The translations under genes were made by a program, and so were the position numbers. The notes beneath the pieces are model-generated. The model searched no databases. It was not told where the DNA came from and saw nothing but the letters and a program-made list of their open reading frames with translations. From assembly GCA_964531735.1 (NCBI GenBank), contig CAZHGD010000214.1, positions 1 to 11,331 on the forward strand: a stretch of DNA of 11,331 nucleotides, in the 5' to 3' direction. The stretch comes from CAZHGD01 sp964531735 (GTDB lineage Bacteria > Armatimonadota > UBA10988). Below are positions 1-5,858 of this stretch, piece after piece. Every line of letters begins with the position of its first letter. The stretch's first letter is position 1.

Positions 1-498
1 TTCTGCCTGCGGGCAACGGCCGCCACCGACCAGGTCGTGGCCGCCGTCGCCGACGCGGCGGCCACGCTGCCGCCCGAGGTGGCACTGGTGGCGCTGGCCT
101 GCCAGGCCGCCGACGAAGCGGTCCACGCCGCGCTGGCGGCGCGACTGGCCCGACCGCTGGTGTGCCTGCCGGCGGCCGCGGTGCGGCCCTCGCTGGCGGT
201 GCTGTCGGTCTGCGACCTGGTGGTGGCCGAGCGCTTGCACGCGCTGATCTTCGCGGCGCGTACCGGCACCGCGGCCGTGGCCATCGAGTACGACCCGAAG
301 GTGGCCGGCATGGCGGCGCAACTGGACCTGCCCTCGGCCGGGACCGACCTGGGGGTGACGGCCGACGGGCTGAGCGCGCGGCTGGCCGCCGCCTGGGGCG
401 CGCGCGAGGCTCTGGCGAGGGCCTTGCGAGCCCGGTCCGAGAGTGCCGCGGCGGCGGTGCGTCGCGATTGCCGAACAGTGTTCGAATCCCTTGCTTGA
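1..498 (+). CDS. csaB: CsaB-like polysaccharide pyruvyl transferase, C-terminal part (5' end outside the window)
   Basis: The open frame runs in from base 1 (F-C-L-R-A-T...) and ends at TGA 496-498, leaving 165 visible residues. The key signature is the stretch CDLVVAERLHALIFAARTG followed by AIEYDPKVAGMAAQL. It matches the C-terminal donor-binding half of polysaccharide pyruvyl transferases of the CsaB type, where an RLHA..FA...G...V.I.YDPK motif is conserved. CsaB adds ketal pyruvate to secondary cell-wall polysaccharide, which lets SLH-domain S-layer proteins bind the wall. The family is known; the assignment to CsaB rather than another pyruvyl transferase is inferred from this motif and from the cell-envelope neighbours. 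The N-terminal half cannot be seen. A GTG at 37 is only an internal codon, because the frame is open upstream and the segment before it (F-C-L-R) fits the middle of the family. Confidence 0.75.
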   Translation, partial: FCLRATAATDQVVAAVADAAATLPPEVALVALACQAADEAVHAALAARLARPLVCLPAAAVRPSLAVLSVCDLVVAERLHALIFAARTGTAAVAIEYDPKVAGMAAQLDLPSAGTDLGVTADGLSARLAAAWGAREALARALRARSESAAAAVRRDCRTVFESLA

Positions 499-519
499 GC
501 GGATTCGCCGTGCTATACT
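491..519 (+). promoter_or_regulatory. sigma70-type promoter for the SPOR-smpB unit
   Basis: TTGCTT (491-496) and TATACT (514-519) are separated by exactly 17 bases, and a TG dinucleotide sits one base before the -10 box (extended -10). The -35 box overlaps the last codons of the upstream csaB-like gene. The predicted start is near 526, giving a leader of about 105 bases before the ATG at 633. Motif match only; no experimental support. Confidence 0.65.
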
Positions 520-542
520 GCGGCCGATGCGAGCGCTGCGCC

Positions 543-607
543 GGCCCGCCGTGGCCGGGCCTCGCAGAAGGTGGGTGACCTCGGCGCGGACGACCGGTTG
601 ACCGGTC
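543..607 (+). promoter_or_regulatory. 5' leader with two inverted repeats (hairpin or operator candidates)
   Basis: Between the predicted start near 526 and the ATG at 633 lie two inverted repeats. GGCCCG (543-548) pairs with CGGGCC (556-561) over a 7-base loop. GACCGGT (592-598) and ACCGGTC (601-607) form a near-continuous palindrome with a 2-base centre. The second ends about 15 bases before the ribosome binding site AGGAG (622-626). They could form RNA hairpins that affect translation, or the second could be a protein-binding operator. In such GC-rich DNA short repeats also occur by chance. Confidence 0.3.
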
Positions 608-632
608 TCGCCGACGCTGCCAGGAGTGACCG

Positions 633-1583
633 ATGGCCCAATCCAGCCGGCGCTACAGCTACGATGACGACTCGTCCTCGACGCAGAACCTGTGGATCAT
701 GGTGCTGTTCGTGGCGGCGGCGGTGGGCGCCTTCCTGTTCGGCCGGTTCGTCCTGGGTGAGCGGCTGCGCGGCAATGCGGTGCAGGTCCGCAACGCGGCG
801 GCCGAGCAAGCGGCCGCCGAGACCACGCCGGCGCCCGCGGCGGCGCCGACGCCGGCTCCGCCACCCGTGCCGGCGGCGACGGGTGGGGGCACCACGCCGG
901 GACCTGGGGTAAGCATCAGCACGCCCGAAGAGGAGAAGGCCAAGACCGACGCCTCGCCCACGGCCGGGGCACTCGACAAGGCGGTGGCCCGGGCCGGCGC
1001 GCCGCCGGAGGAGACCACCAGGCCGCGCGACGCCGAGCGGACGCGCTCACGCGGTGAGCGCGCGGCGCGTGACGAGACCAGCGACGACGGCACGCCGAAG
1101 AAGTCGAAGAACAAGCGCGACCGCGACGCCGAGCGGGCCAAGCGTGAGGACAGCCGCAAGGCCGGCAGCGAGCGCAAGCGGGCTGGCGACCAGCGGCGGT
1201 CGAAGAGCCGCGACGACGACAGCGACGAGCCACCGGCCAAGTCGGAGAAGAGCAAGTCGAGCAGCACCGCCGGCACCAAGACCGCCAGCCGGAACGGCGG
1301 CAAGCCACAACCGGCGCCGGCCGAGATGCCCAGCGACGAGCGCGGTGGCAGCGGCAAGCTGCACCGCGTGCGCACCGGCTCGTACGACTCGTCGTCGGCG
1401 GCCGAGCAGCAGCGCAAGTCGCTGCAGGCCAAGGGTTTCGACGCCTACGTGCGGTCGCGCACGGTGGAAGGCAAGAAAGTCTACGAAGTCCAGGTGGGCG
1501 CCTACTCCAGCGAGCGGAACGCGCGCGGCAAGGCGGACGAGCTGAAGGCCAAGGGCGTCGACGCGTCGTTGACCGACGACTGA
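633..1583 (+). CDS. Membrane-anchored SPOR-domain protein
   Basis: A 316-residue protein. A short, acidic cytoplasmic N-terminus (1-18) is followed by one transmembrane segment (about 20-41, LWIMVLFVAAAVGAFLFG...). Next come an Ala/Pro-rich stretch (55-92), a long Lys/Arg/Asp/Glu-rich low-complexity linker (about 98-235) and a C-terminal SPOR domain (about 241-315). The SPOR domain shows the usual internal repeat: LHRVRTGSYDSSSAAEQQ...GFDAYV and VYEVQVGAYSSERNARGK...GVDASL. SPOR domains bind peptidoglycan stripped of stem peptides at division sites, so this is probably a bitopic, septum-directed envelope protein. That fits the amidase encoded downstream, which would make such denuded glycan. 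AGGAG at 622-626 lies 6 bases before the ATG and fixes the start. smpB follows after 18 bases in a probable operon. The linker is intrinsically disordered in character and gives no specific function. Confidence 0.85.
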   Translation: MAQSSRRYSYDDDSSSTQNLWIMVLFVAAAVGAFLFGRFVLGERLRGNAVQVRNAAAEQAAAETTPAPAAAPTPAPPPVPAATGGGTTPGPGVSISTPEEEKAKTDASPTAGALDKAVARAGAPPEETTRPRDAERTRSRGERAARDETSDDGTPKKSKNKRDRDAERAKREDSRKAGSERKRAGDQRRSKSRDDDSDEPPAKSEKSKSSSTAGTKTASRNGGKPQPAPAEMPSDERGGSGKLHRVRTGSYDSSSAAEQQRKSLQAKGFDAYVRSRTVEGKKVYEVQVGAYSSERNARGKADELKAKGVDASLTDD

Positions 1584-1601
1584 GCAGCAAGGCGGCAGAC
1601 G

Positions 1602-2081
1602 ATGGCGGCCCAGAGCGCCGACGGCAACCACGTGGTGGTTCGCAACCGGAAGGCGCAGCACGAGTACCACATCACCGAAACGCTGGAAGCGGGTCTGGCC
1701 TTGACCGGCACCGAAGTGAAGTCGGTGCGGGCCGGCCGCGTCACGTTGGCCGGCGGCTTCGTGGTGATTGAGAACGGCGAAGCCTGGCTCCGCGACGTGC
1801 ACATCAATCCTTACGAGCAAGGCAGCTACACCAACGTCGATCCGGACCGCCGCCGCAAGCTGTTGCTGCACCGGCGCGAGATCGACAAGCTGGCGCTCCG
1901 CACGCGCGACGCCGGCTGGACGCTGGTGCCGCTGGCGGTCTACTTCAAGCGGGGCAAGGCCAAACTCGAGGTCGGCATCGCGCGCGGTAAGCGCGACTAC
2001 GACAAGCGCGAGAGCATCCGCCAGCGCGACGCCGTGCGCGAGCGCGACCGCAGCCTGGCCGAGCACCGCCGCGCCGAGTGA
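1602..2081 (+). CDS. smpB: SsrA-binding protein SmpB
   Basis: A 159-residue protein of normal family length. SmpB binds the tRNA-like domain of tmRNA and mimics a codon-anticodon stem in the A site, allowing trans-translation to rescue stalled ribosomes. Visible hallmarks are NRKAQHEY (15-22), GTEVKSVRAG (36-45), INPYEQGSY (68-76), RRRKLLLHRREI (83-94), PLAVYFKRGKAK (110-121) and GIARGKRDYDKRE (125-137), followed by the basic C-terminal tail that enters the mRNA channel. The ATG at 1602 is preceded by AAGG at 1589-1592. The gene starts 18 bases after the SPOR gene and is probably co-transcribed with it. Its RNA partner ssrA begins 189 bases downstream, an arrangement seen in a number of bacteria. 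Confidence 0.98.
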   Translation: MAAQSADGNHVVVRNRKAQHEYHITETLEAGLALTGTEVKSVRAGRVTLAGGFVVIENGEAWLRDVHINPYEQGSYTNVDPDRRRKLLLHRREIDKLALRTRDAGWTLVPLAVYFKRGKAKLEVGIARGKRDYDKRESIRQRDAVRERDRSLAEHRRAE

Positions 2082-2170
2082 ACGCTTCGCCGCCGGGCGC
2101 CGGCAACGATCGGCCCGCCTGCGAATCTATGATCTGGTCGGGAACGAATGGCGTGGCCCGGTCGTTATGG

Positions 2171-2176
2171 TACGAT
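2171..2176 (+). promoter_or_regulatory. Weak candidate -10 element for ssrA in the smpB-ssrA gap
   Basis: The 189-base gap 2082-2270 is the expected place for an ssrA promoter. The best -10 match is TACGAT (2171-2176). The upstream -35 region (TGGCGT, 2149-2154, 16-base spacer) is poor. A start near 2183 would leave roughly 88 bases to be removed by RNase P, and in that leader GGGCCG (2198-2203) can pair with CGGCCC (2211-2216). Read-through from smpB is an equally good explanation for ssrA expression. Confidence 0.25.
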
Positions 2177-2270
2177 GCAGACGATACACAACGAGCCGGG
2201 CCGCAGCCGTCGGCCCAGACAGAGAGGAGGTGTGCTCGCGAGCGGAACCGTCACCGGTGCGTAGCAACAC

Positions 2271-2663
2271 GGGGGTGACAGGTTTCGACGGGGAGTGAAC
2301 CGAATTCGTGTGGCGTGCCGAGGACGCCGGTTGGCCTCGTAAATCACCCGGCAACCAACAAGTGCCAACTACAGTGCACTTCCGATGGCCGCTTAATCTG
2401 TAACCCAGAGTAAGTGAACCATCGACTCGCGACCTGATTCGCGAGCGCCGCTTGGCCGCCTGCCGGCCGCGTCCAGGTGGTGTGACTTATGCCGGATACG
2501 GTGGTGGCCATGGTCGTAGCCATCGCTCGACAATCTCGCGACCTGGTCCCGCGGACCGCCGGCCCATGAGCCTACCGCGGGGCGAGAACCAGATCATTGG
2601 GCTAGGCACGTAGAAGCACGAACGAGGGCTCTTCGGACGCGGGTTCGATTCCCGCCACCTCCA
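2271..2663 (+). ncRNA. ssrA: Transfer-messenger RNA (tmRNA, SsrA)
   Basis: A one-piece tmRNA of about 393 nt. The 5' end GGGGGTGACAGGTTTCGACG is the conserved tmRNA start. Its first seven bases (2271-2277) pair with CACCTCC (2656-2662), with one G-U pair, to make the acceptor stem. The T arm is GCGGGTTCGATTCCCGC (2639-2655), and A2663 is the discriminator. The terminal CCA is not encoded and must be added afterwards. The tag reading frame is best placed at 2364-2396: GCC resume codon, then AAC TAC AGT GCA CTT CCG ATG GCC GCT TAA, giving A-NYSALPMAA. It ends in the ...AA that ClpXP-type proteases recognise. The resume codon is inferred from the in-frame tag ending and could lie one or two codons away. 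The 3' end resembles a tRNA only because of this tRNA-like domain. Confidence 0.95.
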
Positions 2664-2707
2664 TTCTCCGCTCGCGAGACACCGTCCACTCTGGGAGTTG
2701 TCCTGAG

Positions 2708-4054
2708 ATGACGGCGCTTGCTGCCACAGCGCGGCTCGGTGTGTTGCTGGGCTGGTCGCTCCTCCTCTTCGCCGCCGCCGCGCGAGCGGACGAGCCGGCC
2801 CGGCTCGTCGATGTCGTGGTCGAGACCAGCGACCAGGGCGCGCTGGTCACCATCACCCTCTCGCAGCCGCGCACGCCGCGCCGTTTGGCCGCCGAGGAGC
2901 CGCCGCGCCTCGTCTTCGACTTCGCGCAGACCACGCTGCCGGGCGGCACGCGGCAGGTCGAGGTGGGCCACCCGTTGCTCCGCGGCGTGCGCGTCGGCCA
3001 GGTGTCCGAGGATCCCGCGGTGGCGCGCGTGGTGCTCGATCTGCCCACGGCCAGCCAGGCCACGGCGCGGGCCGGCGCCGATCAGCGCACCTGGACCGTG
3101 GCCCTCGGCGACGTGACCGGCCTGGGACCAGCGCGCCGCCCGAGCGACCAGGTGATGCTGAAGTCGGCGGCCTGGACCAGCCAGTCGGCGCAAGCGGCGG
3201 TGCTGCAGCTCACCACCGACCGGGCGGCGAAGCCGCGTCCGAGCTACCGCGAGGACCCCGAGCGCCTGGTGGTCGAGTTCGACGGGTCGGTGGGCGACGC
3301 CAAGGTGCCGGCCCCGGCGGCGGGCAACGGCATCGTCCGCGCGGTGCAACTGGGGCAGTCGGGGCCGGGCCAAGTGCGCCTGATCGTCTACCTGAAGGCG
3401 CCGGCGGGCTACCTGCTGCGCGTGTTGTCGAACCCATCGCGCCTGGAGCTCCGGATCGCGCGCGGGCAGACCAAGGGCCGCCTGGTGGTGCTGGACGCCG
3501 GTCACGGCGGACATGACAGCGGCACGCCCGGCTGCTTGGAGGGGCTGTTCGAGAAACGGGTCAACCTCGATGTCGTCCTGCGGGCCGCGGCGTTGCTGCG
3601 CGGCAAGGGCGTCCGCGTGGAGCTGACGCGCGACGATGACACGTTCGTGCCGCTGAGCGAGCGCGCGGCGTTGGCGAACCGGCTGCGCGCCGACCTGTTC
3701 GTCAGCGTGCACTGCAACGCGTTGGCGCCGGACCTGGCCGGGCAGCACACTGGCACCGAGCTGTACTACTACACTGACCAGAGCGCGCCCTTCGCACAGA
3801 CGATGCTGAAGGAGTTCTGCGCCGTAGCCAAGCTGCCATCGCGCGGCGTCTACCAGCGGCGGTTTGTGGTGGTTCGCGAGACCGCCATGCCGTCGGTGCT
3901 GGTGGAGTGCGGCTACCTCGACCATGAGCGCGACGGCGCCTTGCTCGACACGCCGGAGTTCCGCGCCAAATGCGCGCTCGGCATCACGCACGGCGTGATA
4001 CGCTATCTCCAGCGGCTGCCCAAGGGCCTGGCGGCCGCCGAGGAGGCGTCATGA
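2708..4054 (+). CDS. N-acetylmuramoyl-L-alanine amidase with AMIN domains (AmiC/Amidase_3 type)
   Basis: A 448-residue exported zinc amidase that cuts the bond between N-acetylmuramic acid and the L-alanine of peptidoglycan stem peptides, typically during daughter-cell separation. It has a signal peptide (about 1-27, hydrophobic LGVLLGWSLLLFAAA, cut near ARA-DE). Two AMIN-like beta domains (about 30-135 and 150-252) should target it to the wall or septum. The Amidase_3 catalytic domain is 258-437. Expected zinc ligands are H266 (DAGHGGHD), E282 (FEKRVNLDV) and H335 (FVSVHCNA), with catalytic E400 (VLVECGYL), so the enzyme looks active. The start ATG 2708 has a weak site GGGAG at 2693-2697. 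It opens a three-gene coupled cluster: its TGA overlaps the next ATG (ATGA at 4051-4054). The SPOR protein encoded upstream would bind the denuded glycan this enzyme produces. Confidence 0.93.
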   Translation: MTALAATARLGVLLGWSLLLFAAAARADEPARLVDVVVETSDQGALVTITLSQPRTPRRLAAEEPPRLVFDFAQTTLPGGTRQVEVGHPLLRGVRVGQVSEDPAVARVVLDLPTASQATARAGADQRTWTVALGDVTGLGPARRPSDQVMLKSAAWTSQSAQAAVLQLTTDRAAKPRPSYREDPERLVVEFDGSVGDAKVPAPAAGNGIVRAVQLGQSGPGQVRLIVYLKAPAGYLLRVLSNPSRLELRIARGQTKGRLVVLDAGHGGHDSGTPGCLEGLFEKRVNLDVVLRAAALLRGKGVRVELTRDDDTFVPLSERAALANRLRADLFVSVHCNALAPDLAGQHTGTELYYYTDQSAPFAQTMLKEFCAVAKLPSRGVYQRRFVVVRETAMPSVLVECGYLDHERDGALLDTPEFRAKCALGITHGVIRYLQRLPKGLAAAEEAS

Positions 4055-4638
4055 GGCACTGCACCGCCCGCTGGCTGGGGCGCGCACTGGCGGCCGGCCT
4101 GCTGGTGGCGGTGGCCGGGCTGGTTGCCTGCCGTCGCGCCACGCCGCCCGGCGCCACCGGCGCCGGCTCGCCACCGCCGCCCACGGGCCAGGGCGCCCAG
4201 ACGAACAGCGTCACCGTCTACTTCCCGGCCAAGAGCCTCAAGTACCTCGAAGCCGAGGCGGTCGATGTGCCGGTGGCTCCGGGCGACCCGGTGAAGCTGG
4301 TCACCTGTGCCGTGGAGGCGCTGCTGCTGGGCCCGATGGAGCCGGCCCACACGCGCGTGCTGCCCAAGGGCGTGGTGGTCAACCAGGTCAGCGTGGCCGG
4401 CCAGGTGGCCACCGTGGACCTCAGCCGCAGCTTCCAGACGGAGTTCAAAGGCGGCTCGAACGTGGCGGCGCTGGCCGTCTGGTCACTGGTCAACACGGTT
4501 ACCGCGGTGCCGGGCATCAAGCAGGTGCGGATCCTGTTCGATGGTCAGGCGGCCGGCACGTTTGCCGGCGCCATCGACCTGAGCAAGCCGCTCGAGGCCG
4601 ATCCGAAGCTGCTGGGCGGAGAGAAGCTGGCGCCGTGA
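4051..4638 (+). CDS. GerMN-domain lipoprotein
   Basis: A 195-residue protein. The N-terminus carries a basic/hydrophobic lipoprotein signal (RALAAGLLVAVAGLVAC) with lipobox LVAC and lipidated Cys27. A Pro/Gly-rich spacer (about 31-50) follows, then one GerMN domain (about 53-183): VTVYFPAKS, AVEALLLGP, LPKGVVVNQV, VATVDLSRSF, LAVWSLVNTVTAVPGIKQVRILFDGQ and AIDLSKPL. GerMN domains occur in Bacillus spore-coat germination protein GerM and in many envelope lipoproteins. They are thought to bind or organise wall components; no enzyme activity is established. The ATG at 4051 overlaps the amidase stop and has AGGAGG at 4041-4046, which decides this start over an upstream in-frame ATG/GTG inside the amidase gene. 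A role with the amidase and MurI in wall turnover is inferred from gene order, which is commonly seen for GerMN genes. Confidence 0.87.
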   Translation: MRHCTARWLGRALAAGLLVAVAGLVACRRATPPGATGAGSPPPPTGQGAQTNSVTVYFPAKSLKYLEAEAVDVPVAPGDPVKLVTCAVEALLLGPMEPAHTRVLPKGVVVNQVSVAGQVATVDLSRSFQTEFKGGSNVAALAVWSLVNTVTAVPGIKQVRILFDGQAAGTFAGAIDLSKPLEADPKLLGGEKLAP

Positions 4639-5438
4639 GTACCGGTCGTGAAGCGCCCATTGGCTTGTTCGACTCGGGCATCGGCGGGCTGACCGTCGTG
4701 CGCGAGTTGCTCTGGCGGCTGCCGCAGGAGCCGCTGCTGTACGTGGCCGACACGGCTCATGTGCCCTACGGGAGCCGCACGCCCGACGAGCTGCGCGGGC
4801 TGGCCGTGGGCCTCTGCCGGTGGCTGGAGCGGCAGGGGTGCAAGCTGATCGTGGTCGCCTGCAACAGCAGTTCGGCGGTGGCACTGCCCGAGGCGCAGGC
4901 CGCCGTCTCGGTACCCGTCATCGGCGTTATTGAGGGCGGTGCCCAAGCGGCGGTGCAGGTGCTCAACGGCCGTCAGGTGGGCGTCGTGGCCACGGCGGCC
5001 ACGGTCAACAGCGGCGCCTATCCCCGCGCCATCGAGCGGCTGTGCCCCGCCGCGGCGGTGACCCAGGTGGCCTGTCCGGCGTTTGTGCCGCTGGTGGAGG
5101 CGGGTCGGCTGGGCACGCCCGACGCCTATGCCGCGGTCTGCGAGTGCCTGGAGCAGTTGCCGCTGCGCGAGCTGGATGCCCTGGTGCTGGGCTGCACACA
5201 CTACCCGTTCCTGGCGCCGGTGATCCGCATGCGGACCGAGGAATGGACCCATCTGGTGGATCCGGCGGTGGAGACGGCCAAGACCGTCGTGCAGTGCCTC
5301 GACGAGCTCGCTCTGCGCGCGGTCGGCTCACCGCGGCACCGGTTCGGTGCCACGGGATCCACCGAGAGCCTGGAGCGGGCCAATCAGACCAGCTTCCAGG
5401 GCCGGCTGCCGGCGGCCGAGCGGTTCGCGATCGGCTGA
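4635..5438 (+). CDS. murI: Glutamate racemase
   Basis: A 267-residue cytoplasmic, cofactor-independent racemase that makes D-glutamate from L-glutamate for the second position of the peptidoglycan stem. Both catalytic cysteines are present: C76 in VVACNSSSA and C187 in VLGCTHYPFL. Other family motifs are IGLFDSGIGGLTVVREL (with D13), YVADTAHVPYG (36-46), VIGVIEGG (95-102), VGVVATAATV (115-124) and DPAVETAKTV near 209. Length and layout are standard, so it should be functional. The start is GTG at 4635, which overlaps the GerMN stop (GTGA) and points to translational coupling. GGAG at 4618-4621 is rather far (13 bases) to serve it. The stop lies in the loop of an 11-bp inverted repeat shared with the converging gene. 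Confidence 0.96.
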   Translation: MSTGREAPIGLFDSGIGGLTVVRELLWRLPQEPLLYVADTAHVPYGSRTPDELRGLAVGLCRWLERQGCKLIVVACNSSSAVALPEAQAAVSVPVIGVIEGGAQAAVQVLNGRQVGVVATAATVNSGAYPRAIERLCPAAAVTQVACPAFVPLVEAGRLGTPDAYAAVCECLEQLPLRELDALVLGCTHYPFLAPVIRMRTEEWTHLVDPAVETAKTVVQCLDELALRAVGSPRHRFGATGSTESLERANQTSFQGRLPAAERFAIG

Positions 5439-5453
5439 TCCGGCGAACCGCTC
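5418..5453. terminator. Inverted repeat between converging genes (possible bidirectional terminator)
   Basis: GAGCGGTTCGC (5418-5428) and GCGAACCGCTC (5443-5453) are perfect 11-base complements separated by 14 bases. The structure spans the end of murI (stop 5436-5438) and reaches the stop of the small - strand gene (5452-5454). The position is right for ending transcription in both directions, but neither side has a T-run, so it would be a stalling or RNA-protecting hairpin or a Rho-assisted site rather than a classical intrinsic terminator. Confidence 0.5.
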
Positions 5454-5685
5454 AGTTCAGGCACGGCTCCGCCGGCGCCGTGGTGCCCGCGCCGCGGCGC
5501 GCCAACGGCGACGCCATCGTCTCACCGGTCGGCATCAAGGTCACCGGCGCCCAGCCGTCGCGGTCAAGCCGGTCGTAGCGCGCGCAGCGCCCGGATTCAT
5601 CGGCACACAGCCCACGGCCGATGGTCGGCTCGAAGGCATACATCCGGACGCATGCCGGGCACTTGGACTGGTATCTGCACCCCAT
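5452..5685 (-). CDS. Small Cys-rich uncharacterised protein
   Basis: A 77-residue protein starting MGCRYQSKCPACVRMYAFEP. Five cysteines lie in its first half, patterned C-x5-C-x2-C (C3, C9, C12) then C-x6-C (GRGLCADESGRCARYDRL), followed by WAPVTLMPTG. This resembles short proteins I recall in many bacteria with a KCP...C....CARY....G..VP..LMPNG layout, of unknown function and possibly metal-binding. The start is ATG at 5685, not the in-frame GTG at 5700. AGGAG at 5697-5693 (on the - strand) lies 7 bases before that ATG, and the GTG would overlap this site. It converges on murI and is alone on its strand for 158 bases before the ROK gene, which it could follow as a second transcript. The final Ala/Pro-rich residues (PLARRGAGTTAPAEP) look disordered. 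Confidence 0.6.
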   Translation of the reverse strand: MGCRYQSKCPACVRMYAFEPTIGRGLCADESGRCARYDRLDRDGWAPVTLMPTGETMASPLARRGAGTTAPAEPCLN

Positions 5686-5858
5686 CCGCTCTCTCCTCAC
5701 ACCCCGTCGTGTGTCACCCCTGAATACGTTCGCAGTGGCGCGGCTTGTCTGACAACGAGGTTAACAGCGGACCGCTCACCCGGCAAGCCGGCACGACTCG
5801 TCGGCCGTCCGCTCACGGCGCCCCGCTGCCAGCCCCGGCTGCTACTGGGCCAGGCGGT

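Noticed and set aside
1047..2066. Long open frame on the - strand (339 residues) across the SPOR and smpB genes
   Set aside because: It is antisense to smpB, whose family motifs are unmistakable; the translation is His/Arg/Ala-rich without domain features, a typical shadow in high-G+C DNA.
2127..2368. Small - strand frames across the smpB-ssrA gap
   Set aside because: They overlap the conserved tmRNA 5' end and show no protein-like pattern.
2620..2663. tRNA-like 3' end with T arm
   Set aside because: It is the tRNA-like domain of tmRNA: its acceptor strand pairs with the conserved tmRNA 5' end at 2271, and there is no anticodon arm.
2594..3991. Long open frame on the - strand (465 residues) across the amidase gene
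   Set aside because: It is antisense to an amidase with all zinc ligands in place and even runs into the tmRNA 3' end; no motif of its own.
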